From positions 8,659,089 through 8,723,088 of the forward strand of contig VZDJ01000219.1 in NCBI GenBank assembly GCA_008694505.1: a stretch of DNA of 64,000 nucleotides. The letters are read 5' to 3'. The notes beneath the pieces are model-generated. The model was not told the DNA's origin. It made no database searches and saw nothing but the letters and a program-made list of their open reading frames with translations. The position numbers were made by a program, and so were the translations under genes. Source of the DNA: Cyanoderma ruficeps. Its lineage: Eukaryota > Chordata > Aves > Passeriformes > Timaliidae. Below are positions 1 through 14,094 of this stretch, piece after piece (position 1 is the stretch's first letter; each line of letters opens with the position of its first letter).

Positions 1-3000
1 CCAAGGCTGCAGCCAGACCTGTGTTTAGGACAGATCACAGTGACCATCTCCAAAGGCTTTTCAGAGCTGCTTGGAACCAAAGATGCACCCCAAAGTGAAG
101 GAATAGACTCTGTGTCCTCTGGCTCTACCTTACCATCAGAGACAGAATTACTGCTTAATTTGTTGTTCAGAAGTTGAGCAGGATCTGAGGACTGAGCCAG
201 CATGCAGGGCAACAGATCCAGTGACAAACCATGTAATGGGATATTCTCACCTTGATGGAAGAAGAGTCCAGCCTGCCACAGAAGTGCCAGGAAGATGGGA
301 AAATACTCAGAGGAGTTCACCCTGGCAGGAAAGAGAAAGGTCATAAACTAGGGAAAAGAAGGAAGCTCTTCCTTTTTGCTTCCCCTAGCAGTTTCCAGAC
401 ACTGGAGGCTTTTACTTTTTAGACCTGATGTTGTCATAAAAAGCCTCCAGGCTTGCTCCTTTTCACGCAGTTCCTGACCCTGCCTTATTCACAGAAATTA
501 AACAATGGAAAGAATAGGGTCTCCAGGGTACAAGAAATGAAGTAAAAGATTTCCAGGTCAGACTGTGCACAGAAAAGCTCCATGAACCACTCCCACTGCT
601 CCTTCCCAAGTGCTGCAGTCAAACCCTGCTGCCAATGCCCCAAAGCCCTGAGCTGTAGGGAAGGCCTGTCCCTCAAGTAGATAAGGCCAGAGGAGTCTGG
701 GCTTTGTGCAGGAGCTGGAGTGAGCTCATAACTGTTGGGATTGTTTGTATGCCATGCCCTGTCCTCCCAAAGGCACAGTCACACCAAAAGATGTTGGATG
801 AAGCTGAGTCTTGGCCAGTGAAGGAGAAAATAAGGATGAGGGGATCCAGCTCAGTTGCTTTTTTTCCAGTGGTCAGCTACAACGAAAGTGGAAGCTCCTC
901 CCTCCCCTTTGCAGCCCTAGTGCAGAAGTCACAGCAGAGATGCTGGATTTTCCTCATTCCAATTCCAGCTGAGATCTCTCTGGGACCTTGTCCTTCCCCA
1001 TGAGAGAGATTCAGAGCAGGGCTGAAGCTGCCTGAGATTTGGACACCACTTGGATAAAACCAGTCTAAGTCTCAGGCACCAAGGGTTATGTCTTTAGGAG
1101 CCCTTCACTGTACAGCAGAGATTCTTGTGTGGTTTCTATCAGCAATGGCTGGTTTAGGACTCAAGAGCCAATCCAATCCTGATGTTGAGTCTTCAATCCA
1201 TTAATTAACCTTGAGGGAGGTAATTGCTTAATTACAGTTCCAGGAAAGGAATAGCAAAGCAAGGGAAAGGCAGTGCAGTTACATGAGATCTGACAAACAT
1301 CAGGTAAGAGGAGTTTCTTACTGTGCTCGAAAGATCCTTTCAAATTCAGGAGGGCCAGAAATCTTTGGAGGTGAAATGCCAAACAACCTCCTAGCATAGA
1401 TCACCTGGAGGAAGAAGTAGGCTGCAGCAAAAGAGAGAAAAGTAGCAGTGGTCAGTCCTATGGCTGGGCACAGTGGAGTCAGGAGCTGGCCAGAGGCTGG
1501 GGAAAAAGATCAGCAGTCTCCTCCTAACCCCACACCCCCACACAGCAGAGAAAGCTAGAATAAAATCCCAGGTACTTTTTAGATAAGGAAAAGCAATTAC
1601 CCAGAGCTATAGTGAAGTAAGGAATATACAGTCATGTACTACCAGTGTTATCTGCTTTCTTGCATAATCAGCAGATGATAAAATTGTTACACAATTCAGA
1701 TGCACTTCATACTAACAATGTCAAGGGTTTTTTCATTCTTTTAATTTTTTCCTCTTCTAAATTCTGATATCTGTGTAGGGATGGAACTGATGCCACAGAT
1801 AGCCAGCCAGACACTGAATTAAATTGTGCAACATGGACCTGTGGCTGGGCGTTCTATGTGACCCACCACAATGCATCATTCCACCTTTTCACACCACAGA
1901 GCTCCTTGTATGCTCACATCTACACGCACTTCAGGAGCTGCTGTAAACCCAAAGAGGGAAATTCTACATGTTTGTAGAAGGGAAAGATCTACTAAAAAAT
2001 TTCTGAATAGAAGGGGTAGGTCAGTTCAGAGAAAGGGCTTCCCATGCAGTCATTTGGTTAAATGCTCTCCAGAACCCAGACAAGATATCAGTTCATTGCC
2101 TGAAAAGCCGTGAAGTGCCAGTGTACAGGAGACATTAAATATGAAAGCAAAAGAAAATCACTGGAGTTAGAGTAGATTGATCCAGCCAGTATTTGAGCAC
2201 ATGCATCCAATGGTCCCTACCTTGCTCCAGGACTCCCAGGACTGTAACAGCAGCCAGCCAATGAATCTGATCCAACATACTGACTTTTCCAGACCCTAGA
2301 AAATCTTATTTCTTGATCAGAAGTTCCTCTGGCCAGGTTCAGTCCTTGCTGATGTGGCAGTTTGCGATGGTGTCTGACAGCCTAGTTTGATCTAATCCAA
2401 CAAACAAAGCAAGGAGTTAGGCTGTGGTATTGACACCCAGGAGGAGCCTGGTGCCCGTTATCACTTGCACTGTGGAAATGGAAATAGTGAGGAGAGATTT
2501 AATCGAGTATTTCCGTTCCCACCCACCCTCTTCCAAGAACAGAGTTATGAGGAAGTGGAAGAGCCAGTACAGAGACAAACGAAGGGAATTGGGAGCTGAA
2601 TGGATGAACAAATCTCAATAGCCCACTAATCCATTCCCCCCAGGGCATTTGCTTTAGGCAAGGACATATCTGCTTTGCTGATGTTGCAGGAGATACCAAA
2701 GCTCTGCTTGGGCTGTTGTGTCACACCAGAGTACAGGCAGCATTCCAAGGTACATATTCCTGTGTACATAATCCTACATAGACTCTGGATAGCATGTGTT
2801 GGGCACAGAGAATGACTTATGGCCACAACACTGAGACCCTGCATGAAAAACACTCTGAGAGGGTAAGAGAGCATGGGTTAAAGTATAGACGGTCTCTAGA
2901 TCTGTCCTGCACACTGATATTTTATCTCGAGCTGGGTCCTGCAGAATGACTGTCAGACACCAAGGCAGTTTCAGAGCCAGCCCTCATTCCAGAAAGGCTG

Positions 3001-4239
3001 GGAGACGTGTGTTTAAGGCTCCTGATCAATCCTCAGCCCAATGAATTCTCACCATAAACTCCAGAATGAGATCTTTGTGGGGAAAAACCTGCAGAATTCA
3101 TCAGGACATAACAAAAAGAAAATTACATTTTCACATGTCAGAAGAGACCCATTTATCTAGCTCCCATCTAACAGCACAACATCTGGCACAGACCAAAGCT
3201 GCTGGGACCACCAACTTTGTTTCCTTCATCTCTCTTCATTCAAAGAATTCTCCCATCAGACCAGGGAAAAAGGAAAGCAGGTTAAGACAAAGTGATCGTT
3301 GAACACCACCGTTAAAAAAAGTTATATTAAAGCAGTTTACAGAAATTACATTGTATCCCTGATGTCTTCAATGGGCTTTCTAAGAAGCAATACGCTGGTT
3401 CTGGTTTTCTACCTCTCTATATAAAGGCACCCAAAATGGCTGTAACAATGTCCCAGCTTAATATTTTTTCAAATATCAAATACACACCCCATTGTTTTTC
3501 AAGCATCAGCTCTAAGATTAATTCCTTTATTTCAGAATTGAACCTTTTTCATTGCAGTGACTGTTTAGAAATATGAGGAACATTGTGTTTTGTTTTCTTC
3601 TATTTAGTTGTCAAAGAAATTAAGAACTCCCCTGTGTCAGGTCAAGAAGGGCAGAGGTCTTGCAGTGCTTAATGATGTTTGATTTCCCTCTGCTCCTGTC
3701 TGATAACAGCCTGCTAGTGAACGAAAATAAAGTAAACAACTGAACAGAAAAGATTTGAGCTTACGCCTCCATCAGATGACAGTGCACTGTGAGCTGCATC
3801 AACAGTGTCAAATGTGTGCAATGGAATCTGGGCCAGGAGCAGCTGCACAGGCTGCCACAGAGCATTCCTGCTCTGCAGATCATCACTAAACACAAAACAC
3901 TTCTAGTGTCATCATCTAGCATGGTTTAAATATAATAAAGGCCAATAGAAATATGAGTGAATAAACAAGCACACTTGTCCCCCCTCCTCCTCCCTCCTCC
4001 CTAAGGATAATTTTTCTAGCTGTTTTTAAACTCCTGAAGAGCACAACATTTTTCTTCTCCCTGTTTCTCACCATCAGAACTCACTTTCTTTTCCATTCTC
4101 CCTCAGTGCTCACAATGAACAGGCACACGTACCCTGGTCCCAGCACCAAATGCCCCTGCGTGAGTCTGTCATGGGGGGGCAGCTTCTGCACCCGTGGACC
4201 ACACCATATTGTGAAACCTCACCCTCCAAGGCTGACACA

Positions 4240-4290
4240 GGCAAATTCCCTTCTAGGCAAAGGCAAGTTCCCTTCCAGGCAAAGGCAAGT
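4240..4290. repeat. 22-bp direct tandem duplication
   Basis: Two adjacent 22-bp copies (4240-4261 and 4262-4283) differ at two positions and are followed by the start of a third. The unit begins GGCAARTTCCCTT. This is a local slippage-type duplication with no sign of function. Confidence 0.7.
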
Positions 4291-7200
4291 CTTGCAGTCC
4301 CAGGTGTACCTCAAGGTGGATTTGCTGAGCAGGAGCTCCTGAAATGCTGCACCCCTCTCCCACACCCTGGCTCGGCACTCCAGGTTATGCCGTGTGAATG
4401 TGGCCCCACGTCAGACGGCACAGATCAAAGTCCTCACACCTCCCACTGAGTCATTTCTCTGTGCCCATGTTTGCTTCTGCCACCTCTCCCTGCAGCCAAT
4501 AATCCAATCTGCATCCTAATTTTCACTGTAGAGATACACTCTGAGCTGGACTGCAACACCAATAGGGATTAAAAATAATCCTGGGAAGAAAAATGATCAA
4601 CACAATGCCTTGGAGGAGTTTTAAGCATCCATAGTGTTTACCGCACCTATTACTTGCCTGGAGCAACAGGGCAAGGAGAAGCCAGCAGTGCTGAGTCCAG
4701 CACTGTTACATGCAGTAATATCCCCTGAAAATGTATTTCAGGAGCGTACAATGGCTCAAGAGCTTTCTGTCAGTGGAAGGGAGAACATTTTGCAGATGAG
4801 CAACTCACCCTTCAGCCGTGAAGCATGGAGGCGCCCTGTCCTTCCAATCCTATTGCACAAAAATGGAAATATTCTGTAATGCAAGTTGTACTTGTGCTTC
4901 CTTTCCCTCTGAATCCTTCTGCAGCCACTACGTACATCCAAACCCGTGACTGTGGGACTGCTTGTCAGAACAGTTACTGTCTTTGTGTAATAACCACAAA
5001 GAAAAGAAGAGGGGAGGGTACATTCAAAAGATTTTTTTTCTCACAGAGAAGAAAGAATTTTTCTAGTTCAAGAGAAAGAAAGAGAGCTTAGCCCCAGGCA
5101 ACTCAGTCTGTTCCAATATAGCTCCTTAGCGTGGGGTGGTGAGGTTGGCAATGCTCCCTCCTGACCTCCCATTCCCATAGAGGCTTCTCTTAAACTCAGA
5201 CCTACATGTGTTGAGATTTCCCCGGAATTTTTGGATTTTCCATCTGTGAAATGAAGGACACACTAAAAATATGGCAAGAAACAAAAGAATGCATTATTTT
5301 ATCCCTTAGGAAGGCACAACTGGCCACGTGTCCCCAGGAAGTGCAGACAGCTGCAGACAGTTTCTGCTCTGTGATTCCTAACAGGACTCAGAGCAAGGCG
5401 TAAGCTGGATCAGATGTCCTGAGCACATCGAAATGTATCCTGGGTTCTGCATTTTGAAAAAAACATAAAAACTTTGCATGACAAGAATTACCATGTTTTC
5501 TGAAAATGGGCATCTATCCAGAGGGTCCTCCTTTCACAAAGTAAAAGAGAAGGTGGTTGGTTTTATCAGTAACATCCAGGTTGGCATTATACAACTCATC
5601 TCTTGGGGTACAAACTCAGTGTATATTGGAGATGTGTCTTAGCCTTTTCATCCAGACCAATTTTAGACCATATTCCTGTTATTTATATATCTATAGCAGA
5701 TCAAAGAGGTCACATAAATGTTTACAAGTATTTAGTTATAACAAAATTTCTATGGGCCAAACCAATTTCTGGGCTGCTTGAATGCTTCTGCATGGAGCAG
5801 GACCACAGCCAAGCACCTATTGACAATCACTTCTCATCTCAGTAAAGCTGAAAGGCTTCACTTTGGAGGAAAACAGGGAAAACATAAAAAATAATTTTCT
5901 AGAAAGCAAGATGGAAAGCGGAGTCTTTGGAAAACCACATAAATGAATATACATACTCATTTATTTAGAGATAGTTCGGAGAAACTTTTTTAAGGCTTTC
6001 TTCTAATGGAGTTTGGTGAGCTTTATCCATATGCACATTAAGTCTGACTGGAGGGCACAGCAGTATAAAAGCAATGCCAAAACTCTCCCGTTAATTCATC
6101 ATCCAAAGGCACTGGTACATGCAAATGAATTATAGCCCTTCATTTATGATCAACATCTGTTAAAAGTATTAATTAAATGTCTCTCTTGCCCTGCCTTGTC
6201 TTTTGTTATTGTCACACAAGGAAAGCCTTTTCCATGTGTTTTGGCAATTTTCCTACCTCCTGTTCAACAGAAAGTCAGGAATAGCTAATAAACAAGAGGA
6301 ACAATGCCAGAAAGTGGCTCGCTTGAAGAATAAATGTCTGGAGTGATAAGTGCATATGTCAGGGAGAGGGAGGATTTCCCTTTGCAGAGGAACAAACAAG
6401 CCTTTCAAACATCTCTGGAAGGTCTTATATTAACATGCACTTAGTATTATGCAATAATGATGTGGGGAGAAAATTGCAAGTGTACAAGGTACATCAGAAT
6501 ACATCAAAGGCTGAAGAGTGGTCATGAAGTGCAGTTTCCTTTCCCCAAATTATAGAGGTGAAGAAACAGAGCTGTTCAGCATTTCTATCTTGTTTGGACC
6601 AGCACACCCAGATGATGGTTGGCCCTACCTGATTATGGGATAAAGCTGGGCAAGGCATTGGAGAGGGACAGAGTGAGGACAGCTCTAAGTCTTCCCTTTC
6701 CAGAGGGAAGACTGGAATTCCTAATAGGTCTGCTGCAAAGAAGATACCCTTGGCTTGTTAGAAACAGGGAAAGAGTCAGGGGAATTTGCCTGAAGTGAGG
6801 AGGTGTTGGTGTGCAAAGTCATATCTTCAGGGATGGGGCAATCAGGAGGGCAATGGTCTCTCTGCTTTATGGTGACTTTTCACACCAAAGTTCTGTCCCA
6901 CATGGGGTTGAGGGAAAGGAGATGGTTTGGGGGGAGATCTGCCATAGGTCCTCAATGGAGATGCTCTTCTCTCCTTGCTTAGTACTGTGGGACTGTGCCC
7001 AAACCCAAGTCCTGCTGAGAGTCCTGCCCTGTGTCACCCTGTCCATAACACTGGGGCACAGCTCAGCTGGACAATACAGAGGGTGAGACCACAGAGTGTC
7101 TAGACATCAGCATGAGGCCCACAGACAAACTTGTGCAAGGGCAGAAGGCACTGAGGGCAGGAAACTGACAGATGTTTCTGTAGAACTCCATTGATGTCAG

Positions 7201-10200
7201 CAGTGTCAAAAAGTTTTGAAATATATCTTCAGAATGAATCAAAGGCAAACTCTGTGGATGACAGCAGACGATAATTTGGGCTGTTCTTTGAACTCATTCA
7301 CTGTCATGCCCCCAGAAGATGCCCCAAGTGATGTGCTGGGCAGGGAATGGAGCCCAGGTAGCGGGCGGGATGCAGCCAGTGAGGGGCACACACACTGTGC
7401 TGCAGCTGGGAGGCTGCAAGTGCACTGGGAGCAGAGTGAAGAGGCTGCCTGGGTCACATAGCACAGAGTACAGAGGAACACAAATGGGCTCTGTTTCTTC
7501 TCCCATCTCCAAAGCAGAAAGTAAACACAGCCAACCTCCACATCTGCTGGCACAAGACCAGGGAGACAGCAGCAACTACAGCAACTACAGATCATGGGAC
7601 CAAGATGTGGGAGCAGATGAGTTTTTGGTTACTGGACATCATTTCTTGTGGCTTTTGTGTGTCAGAGATTGGCCAAGGTCAAGCTGACCTCTGCGTACTC
7701 CACAGTGGTGGCAAGTGCAGGGAAAGCAGGGCTGGGGAGAGCTTCCACATGGAACGTGACTCCTCCAGCCTCATATGGAGCCCAGACGCTGTGTGAAGGC
7801 TGACTCAGCTCTGCTGTGCCCCAGCAAGGGCAGGTAACTCCTACCCTAGCATTTCAAGTTGGGGGTCACCATTTAAGGCACCAAAAGAGGAGACTTCTTC
7901 TGAGCCTTTCCCTTTCTGTTCCAGCTTCTGGGTTGCAAAGTTAGGCTAAGAGCAGTCCCAGAGGTGCCACAGGGACCAGGCACTGGTCTTCTTCCAGCAT
8001 CTTATGAGCGACTTCAGCCTCCCTAGATGTGGGGGTGCTGGCCCATAGAGGCAGGCAGGCAGTGAGGGGCTGTGTCTTGGGAAGCCAGGACAGACAGACA
8101 GGGTTAGAAAATCTTTCTCTTCCCAGAGGCCTCTAAGAAGTATCAACAACAGAGAGCTTTGGCCAAACATGAGAAACCACCTCCCAGTTGCCGTAAACTG
8201 GTGACCATTCCCACACCGGGACAAAGGACTTGCTTTAGAACCAGCTGGGTTTATTTTTAGGGTGTGAAATGGTGGGTGGACACAACTGTGTAAAAGAATT
8301 TAATGAAACAGTGCTAAATACCAGACTTGCCTGCACAGCCTTGCTTTTAACCACTGAGAGGCTGAAATGGCAATTGAAATCATGCTATTTTGGTGACTCT
8401 GCCAAAACCTGGAAGCAGGATGGATGGTGTCTGTAAGTGCTCTGAGAAGAAGAGTATTCATTGAGTGACACAGGGCAATTATTGAGCTCCTTGCTAGAGC
8501 TGTTCTACTGGCACCCTGGACCTCTGCTGGGGAAAAACCTACTGCAATTCCAGAATTTCCTGCAGCCTTTACACAAGAAGTATTCCACTGCTTCCAGTTT
8601 CCTGACATGATTTCACTGCCCTCTTACAGTGAGAGGTGTTCAATCCTTAAGGAAGATTTTCTTAGTGATACAAATCCCTCAGAAGCCATCATGTTTGTCC
8701 TCAAACCACGTGGTCATAGTGCCTGTGAGGGCAATAAGGTGAGATGGACAGTACTGGGATGTGCATCCTGCTGCCTGTTGTATCTCACTTTAGAACATCC
8801 ATTTTCCAGCATCCACCTATCTGCTCCATACTGCACAGGACTGGGATGCTGCCTAACTTGACATGTCCTGATGGTGGCCACTCCTGTTAGGAGAATTCTC
8901 AGTGCCAAGTCAGTGTTTGATGCCTCCTGGCTATGCCAACTTCAGTCTGCAGGACAGCACCCACTCCCTGCCTCCCAGCGCTGCAGGATTAGAGCAGCCT
9001 TTTATCCAGGGCCTGGGGAGGCAAAGCAGAGTTCAGCACAGCACACAGGAGCCTGGGCTGTGCAATTTGAAAGCCCTGAGTGAGTGGTGGTATTGGCTGT
9101 TTTACATCACAATTCAGTGCTTCTGTTCAGCACTTGCAGAGATCCAAAACGAATCCAGTCTGTTGGTACAGCACTTATCAGGGACCGTGTTTAAGTTATC
9201 ACTAAAGCAAACAGAAAAATCTCCACCTATTATTTCCAGAGGTTCAATATTTACAATAGATTAACACAGTCAGCTACTATTTACAGAACACATTTTTTAC
9301 TTCTGTGAAAATTAGTTGCAATCACTCCCAAAGTCCTCAAATAATAACACTTTCAGAATTTATCATTTATCGTACCAGTGACCTTCTTCATTCTTAATAT
9401 AGGGTTTCTTAACCAGATTCATACAGGTAGATTTTTTATTATGTATATTTTTATTACATATAGATTTTTGTTATATAGAGAGAGATTTTAAATACGTATT
9501 TAATAATCCATTAAGAGCTTGAAAGCAGACCCTGGCTTGTAATCAATTAAAAAAATACTAAACAATTAGAAACAAATTTAATGTCAAATTTAATTTGGGG
9601 ATTTTTGAGTTTGCCTCAGATTTATATCTGTATATTCATAAAGGGAGAAGGATCTCTGATTCTTTTTGCTGACTTGTAAAAGACTTGAAAACATCTTGAC
9701 TTGAAAACATCCTCTAACAAAAGTCTGTCTAGGACTGGAGAAAGCTCATAGCTCAGCCCACTTTTACCTTGGATGGGGCTTGTCCACAGGAAACAAAAGG
9801 AAAGGCCCTTTGTCACCGAGTTGATGGACAGATTAAAAATGTACCCATTCACAGGATGAAGTCTGAGATTAAAATAACCCAAAATAATGAAGAGAATGTT
9901 GAGCTTCTACAAAGTAAGTCAGAGACTGATTCCAGTTCCACATATATGCACTTCCAAAAAGGACAGTCTAATGGAGGAGACATTTAGAATCAATGAAAGA
10001 AATGAACTGGAAATATAAAAACAAAATAGTGAGTTTATTTGATATGCATATGATAGTTATAACCCACAGTTTCCACAAAGTCAAATGAGGGGGCAGCTCA
10101 GCTCAGCCTCTTCGTCTTGGGGAACTTAGCCCACTCTGAAAGAATTTAAGCTCTTAGGCAGCCCAGTGTCTTTGATGGAAAAGTAAAGCACCACATTCTT

Positions 10201-11599
10201 GACTTTGGAATTTGTGTTTGAGAACACCAACATTCCCTGAAGCGCAGATGATATTTTATCTTAATCAGATGTCTCTCTTCATTCCTCCTCATTCTTTTGA
10301 GTTTCCATTGAGCTTGATAGCAGCTTGCCTTTATAATTTGATCTATTACTTTCAGTTAAAATAGTTGCCCCATGATTAATTAAAATCTTGAATGATAAGA
10401 TCTAATTTCCATTGAAAATGGAAGCAAAGGTGGTCATGTTTCATTTGTGTAACCCTAAACATTCCTTTCCTTCTCGTGCCAAGCATTTTCTGTGACTGAA
10501 TAGACCACCTTCATTTCCCTATCCATCCAGGTAGCAAAGGAAGCCTTTTACCCCCCAAAATAGCTGGTTTTAATATTCAGCTATAATAGCCAGCCAGTTC
10601 TGAAATAAATCCCCATCTCTGCATTCCCTTGGGTTTCTGCATCTCCTAACTCTGCAGAGAATACTGCACCACTTGTTGCACTTAAACACAGCCACAGTGC
10701 TGCTTCATAATCTCTGACTCACCATTTCCCCTGGAAACGCTGTTAGAATGGCCATGTTTAGGAGGTTTTAACAATGTCCAGCTTTCAGTCAGCTGCACTG
10801 AAGACAGGGGTGAAGCTAAGATCAGGACAGTAAAGAACAACAAGGACATCACACCCTTTGGGCTATGCTGTTCACTCTTCTTACTATGAACTGGAAGAAA
10901 ATCCTGTGGATCCCAGATTCCCGCTTACTGTCTTCTTTGGTTGACATGCTCCTGCATACATCTGCTTTTAAAAAAGGTTCTTTGATATCTCAAATAGCAC
11001 TAAGCATAATTTCCTTTCATTCCTCCATAATCAAACAGCAGTGGCAGCAAGGCTCAAACTCGCTAGGTGGGCCTGGAGGACAGGCTCTGCTATTGCCTTG
11101 GAGTGAGTCAGAATGGGCAGAATGTTTGGTATTAATACAGTCATCAAGGCCTTTGTCTCCACTTGTCATGAACAAGCAGCTCCAAAGCAGAACCCTCTGG
11201 TGTGGGGTAGGGCTGCAGGGTTCTCAGGGTGATCGCTGATGATGTGGACAGCCTTCCCTTCCCATCCAAAGGGTTTTCCATTGCCTACAAAGATAATAAG
11301 GACACCACAGGCTGTGTGTCAGGTTCACCCTACAATTCAAGGGCCTCCTGGGTAAGATACAATAAAAACATAGACACTCCCATAAAAGAAACCTCCAGTA
11401 CATCTCCGCAGTGCACACTTTTTGGGCAAGAGTTCAGACTGACAACAAGTGATTGAAAATAAATTTTCCTCTGTAACCAAGGGAGGGAATGCACACCACA
11501 CTGTAGTGCTATTTTGGTTTTGCCAGCCACAGCAATGCAAGAAAATGCAACATATTTCCACAGAAAATTCTGGAGGAACACCAGGTTGGATCCGCCAAG

Positions 11600-12900
11600 G
11601 TCACTTTCACTGCACAAAGCCCCGTGCGGTGGGCTGGAAGCAGGGGCTTGCTGTGGTCCTCCTCTTCACCGTGCTGCCACATCTGCGCCGACTCACTGCT
11701 GCCCCTGGACACAGCACAGCTTAGCAGCCGGGCACTCATGCAGTGACAAAGCCCTCAGCACACTCTTTGTCCCTGCTGGGCTTCTGAGGCCAGGCAGGCG
11801 CGGGACCACCTCCGGACTCCGCAGCTAATCCTTTCCTAGGAGATGTCTATCACAAATACAAGCAGCAGCAAATCCTATAAGCCCTTCACTTCTGGCTGGT
11901 TTGCTCCCAGCAACCAGGAATGGAAATCCGTTCACCATTTCTCACCAGCTAACCCTGGGCATCCGGAGCCTCAGAGGTGCCTGCACTTTTTGGGGATGTT
12001 GACAAAGGGTTGCCAGGATCTTGGAGCTCCTGTGAGGCAGAGAAACATTGGAGACATGTCTCATTTCTGGAGGCAGAGTTGGATCCTTCAAAACACAGGG
12101 TTTGTTTATCCCCTCCCTTCCTGGCACAGAATGGAGCCTTTTTCTGCCGAAAAGAGGCGGAATTTCAGTACGGCTCTGCAGGGAGGGCAGGACAGGCGAG
12201 GCCAGGAAGGGTGTGAGACAGGGCCCCAAACCACACGCCCTGTCCAAGTGCCTTGGCGCCGGCTTGGGAGTAGAATCCCGGACCGGGAGAGAGATCCATA
12301 ATGCATTTTTGCCACCAGAAGGCAGCGCGGAGCTGCGGTTGAGAACAGCTGGTGTTCGCAGGACCTCCCCAGAGAGAAACAGAAGGAGCTTCTCCCTCTG
12401 CTGACTGTAACCTGCCTTGTTACACTTCCCTCATCCAGCCCCCTTTGCTGTCCTCAGGAAAGCATAGCGGAGTACAGTGTAGAGAGATAGCAATTTTCTT
12501 ACGATTTTCTTTGGAAAATAGATATGCATTAGACTTGCCTTGCCTTTCCATCTGCTGAAACCCTCCTGGGGTGAGCATAGTCGTGGACCCCGCCCCAGCA
12601 TGGACCACCCCCCTTGAGCAGCTGCGGCGCTGCTGTTGTTTTTGAAGAGGGAGTTAAATGTGCGAAGTCCCTCTGCCCTGCAGCTCCAACCTATGACCCA
12701 GTGGTTATTAGAGATGCAGTGAATGCGCATTAAATCTTTGCTGGCTGGTTGCAGCCACCATGGCCCCAGAGCAGCTGTGCCATGACCCTCCCTAAGGGCA
12801 TTTGCTCCTCTGTACATCTCGCCGGGGGACAGAGCTGTTACTGAGAAGTGGTTTTCTTTCGGGGGCTGTTTCTCAGAAGCAAGTCTCTCCAGCACATTAC
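11600..12900. other. CpG-enriched patch in intergenic DNA
   Basis: CpG dinucleotides are clearly more frequent here than in the flanking intergenic DNA, for example around 11,625, 11,690, 11,800, 12,150, 12,255 and 12,335. The patch is weaker than the two promoter islands further right. It contains a CTCF-like motif at 12,312. It could be a distal regulatory element, a weak promoter of a noncoding transcript or a decaying island. Open frames of about 150 codons inside it (11,843-12,301 plus strand, 12,431-12,895 minus strand) match nothing I recognise and are probably chance. Confidence 0.35.
12312..12325 (+). promoter_or_regulatory. CTCF-like motif
   Basis: The 14 bases CCACCAGAAGGCAG fit the CTCF core CCASYAGRKGGCRS at every position but one (A instead of G/T at position 9). 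The site lies in the CpG-enriched patch about 5.7 kb upstream of the CANX promoter, a reasonable place for a boundary element. A single motif match is weak evidence of binding. Confidence 0.3.
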
Positions 12901-13902
12901 AGAGCTCTCTGACTTACAGGGCTCTTGACAGCATTTTAATAGGTTGTCTCAGCTTTCCACGGGGCCCATCCACCAGAAGATGATGCTCCATAACAGCGAC
13001 CATTCTGAGTGGAGTATTTCAGCACCAAGCTGCCTTCATCAGCAAGTGTTAGACATTCAATTTCCCAAGTCCTTCAGGCACGTTTACATCCATGCTGCTC
13101 CTCAAAAAGCCAATTCTACTAATCCAGTAGAGATCAAATCTTGTGTCTTTTACTTGATTTGCTTTCAGCTGGGACAGGTGCCCAACACCAGCCGCAGAAC
13201 AGCCACATGAGCACACAGGAGGAACCCACATGGAGGGTGGCACGCTGGTAATAGAAAGAGGCTCAGTGTAAAACCACATGCAAGATTTAAGTGAAAACGG
13301 TAGGGAAGCATAAAAAATAGGGATCAAAAGACAGTGTGCAGGGTACCAACCACATCTGGGTTTCTGTCTTTCTTAAAAGAAGAGAGTGGTGAGGGTTTTC
13401 TCATCAGACACAGATAAAGACCCATTAAAATGGCCAAAATGCATGTTTTCTGTTATCCACCCTCTTCAGCTCCAGCAGCTGATGATTGTAAGTGGGAGAG
13501 TGGCCAGTCCGGAGAGGTTACTGAGTTAAGTGCTGCTAAATCCTTGTTTATTGACTTCAGTAAATTTGAATTAGGATGGGCCAGGGGTTCCAGGTGGTGG
13601 CCTTGTGCTGTTTACATGGCATGCCAGGAATGCAGCAACTCTACCATGATTTTGCTTGTTTTTCAAGAGGATGTGGTGGGGAAAGCAGAGAGCTGAGGAG
13701 GAGCACTGTACTGAGGCCAGCTCAGTTAACCCACGGTTGCATCTGGCTCCAGATGCCTGACTTCTTGTGCAGGGCTGGAGGAGTTCTTGTCTCCTGAAGC
13801 CAAAGGGCAAGTGGGATGTTGGTGGGGGGCTCCTGGGCAATCCTGGCCATGGGACCTAGCTGTGCCCCAGGGAAATCACATGCTGTTATGGGAGAAGAAG
13901 AC

Positions 13903-13936
13903 CCTTCCTTCCTTCCTTCCTNCTTCCTTCCTTCCT
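13903..13936. repeat. (TTCC)n microsatellite containing one undetermined base
   Basis: About eight TTCC units lie in a row, interrupted at 13,922 by N, the only ambiguous base I noticed in the window. The N sits exactly where polymerase slippage or a collapsed repeat would trouble base calling, so the repeat length here should not be trusted. Confidence 0.9.
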
Positions 13937-14094
13937 GACATAGTCTTGCCCCTCTTCCCCCTAAATAATTAACCTATTTACTTCTTTCCTTTCTCCCTGG
14001 GATATTCTGTGTTTTAATGGCATTTCAGTTGCCATTAATCACATCCAATCAATCTGTCAAAACTTAAGACATTCAGAAACTTGACCATTGAAAA

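Noticed and set aside
11843..12301. Plus-strand open frame of 152 codons
   Set aside because: No family resemblance; other frames in the same CpG-enriched patch are also open, so it is likely chance.
12431..12895. Minus-strand open frame of 154 codons in the upstream intergenic region
   Set aside because: It resembles no protein I know, shows no coding-like composition and has no supported splice partners.
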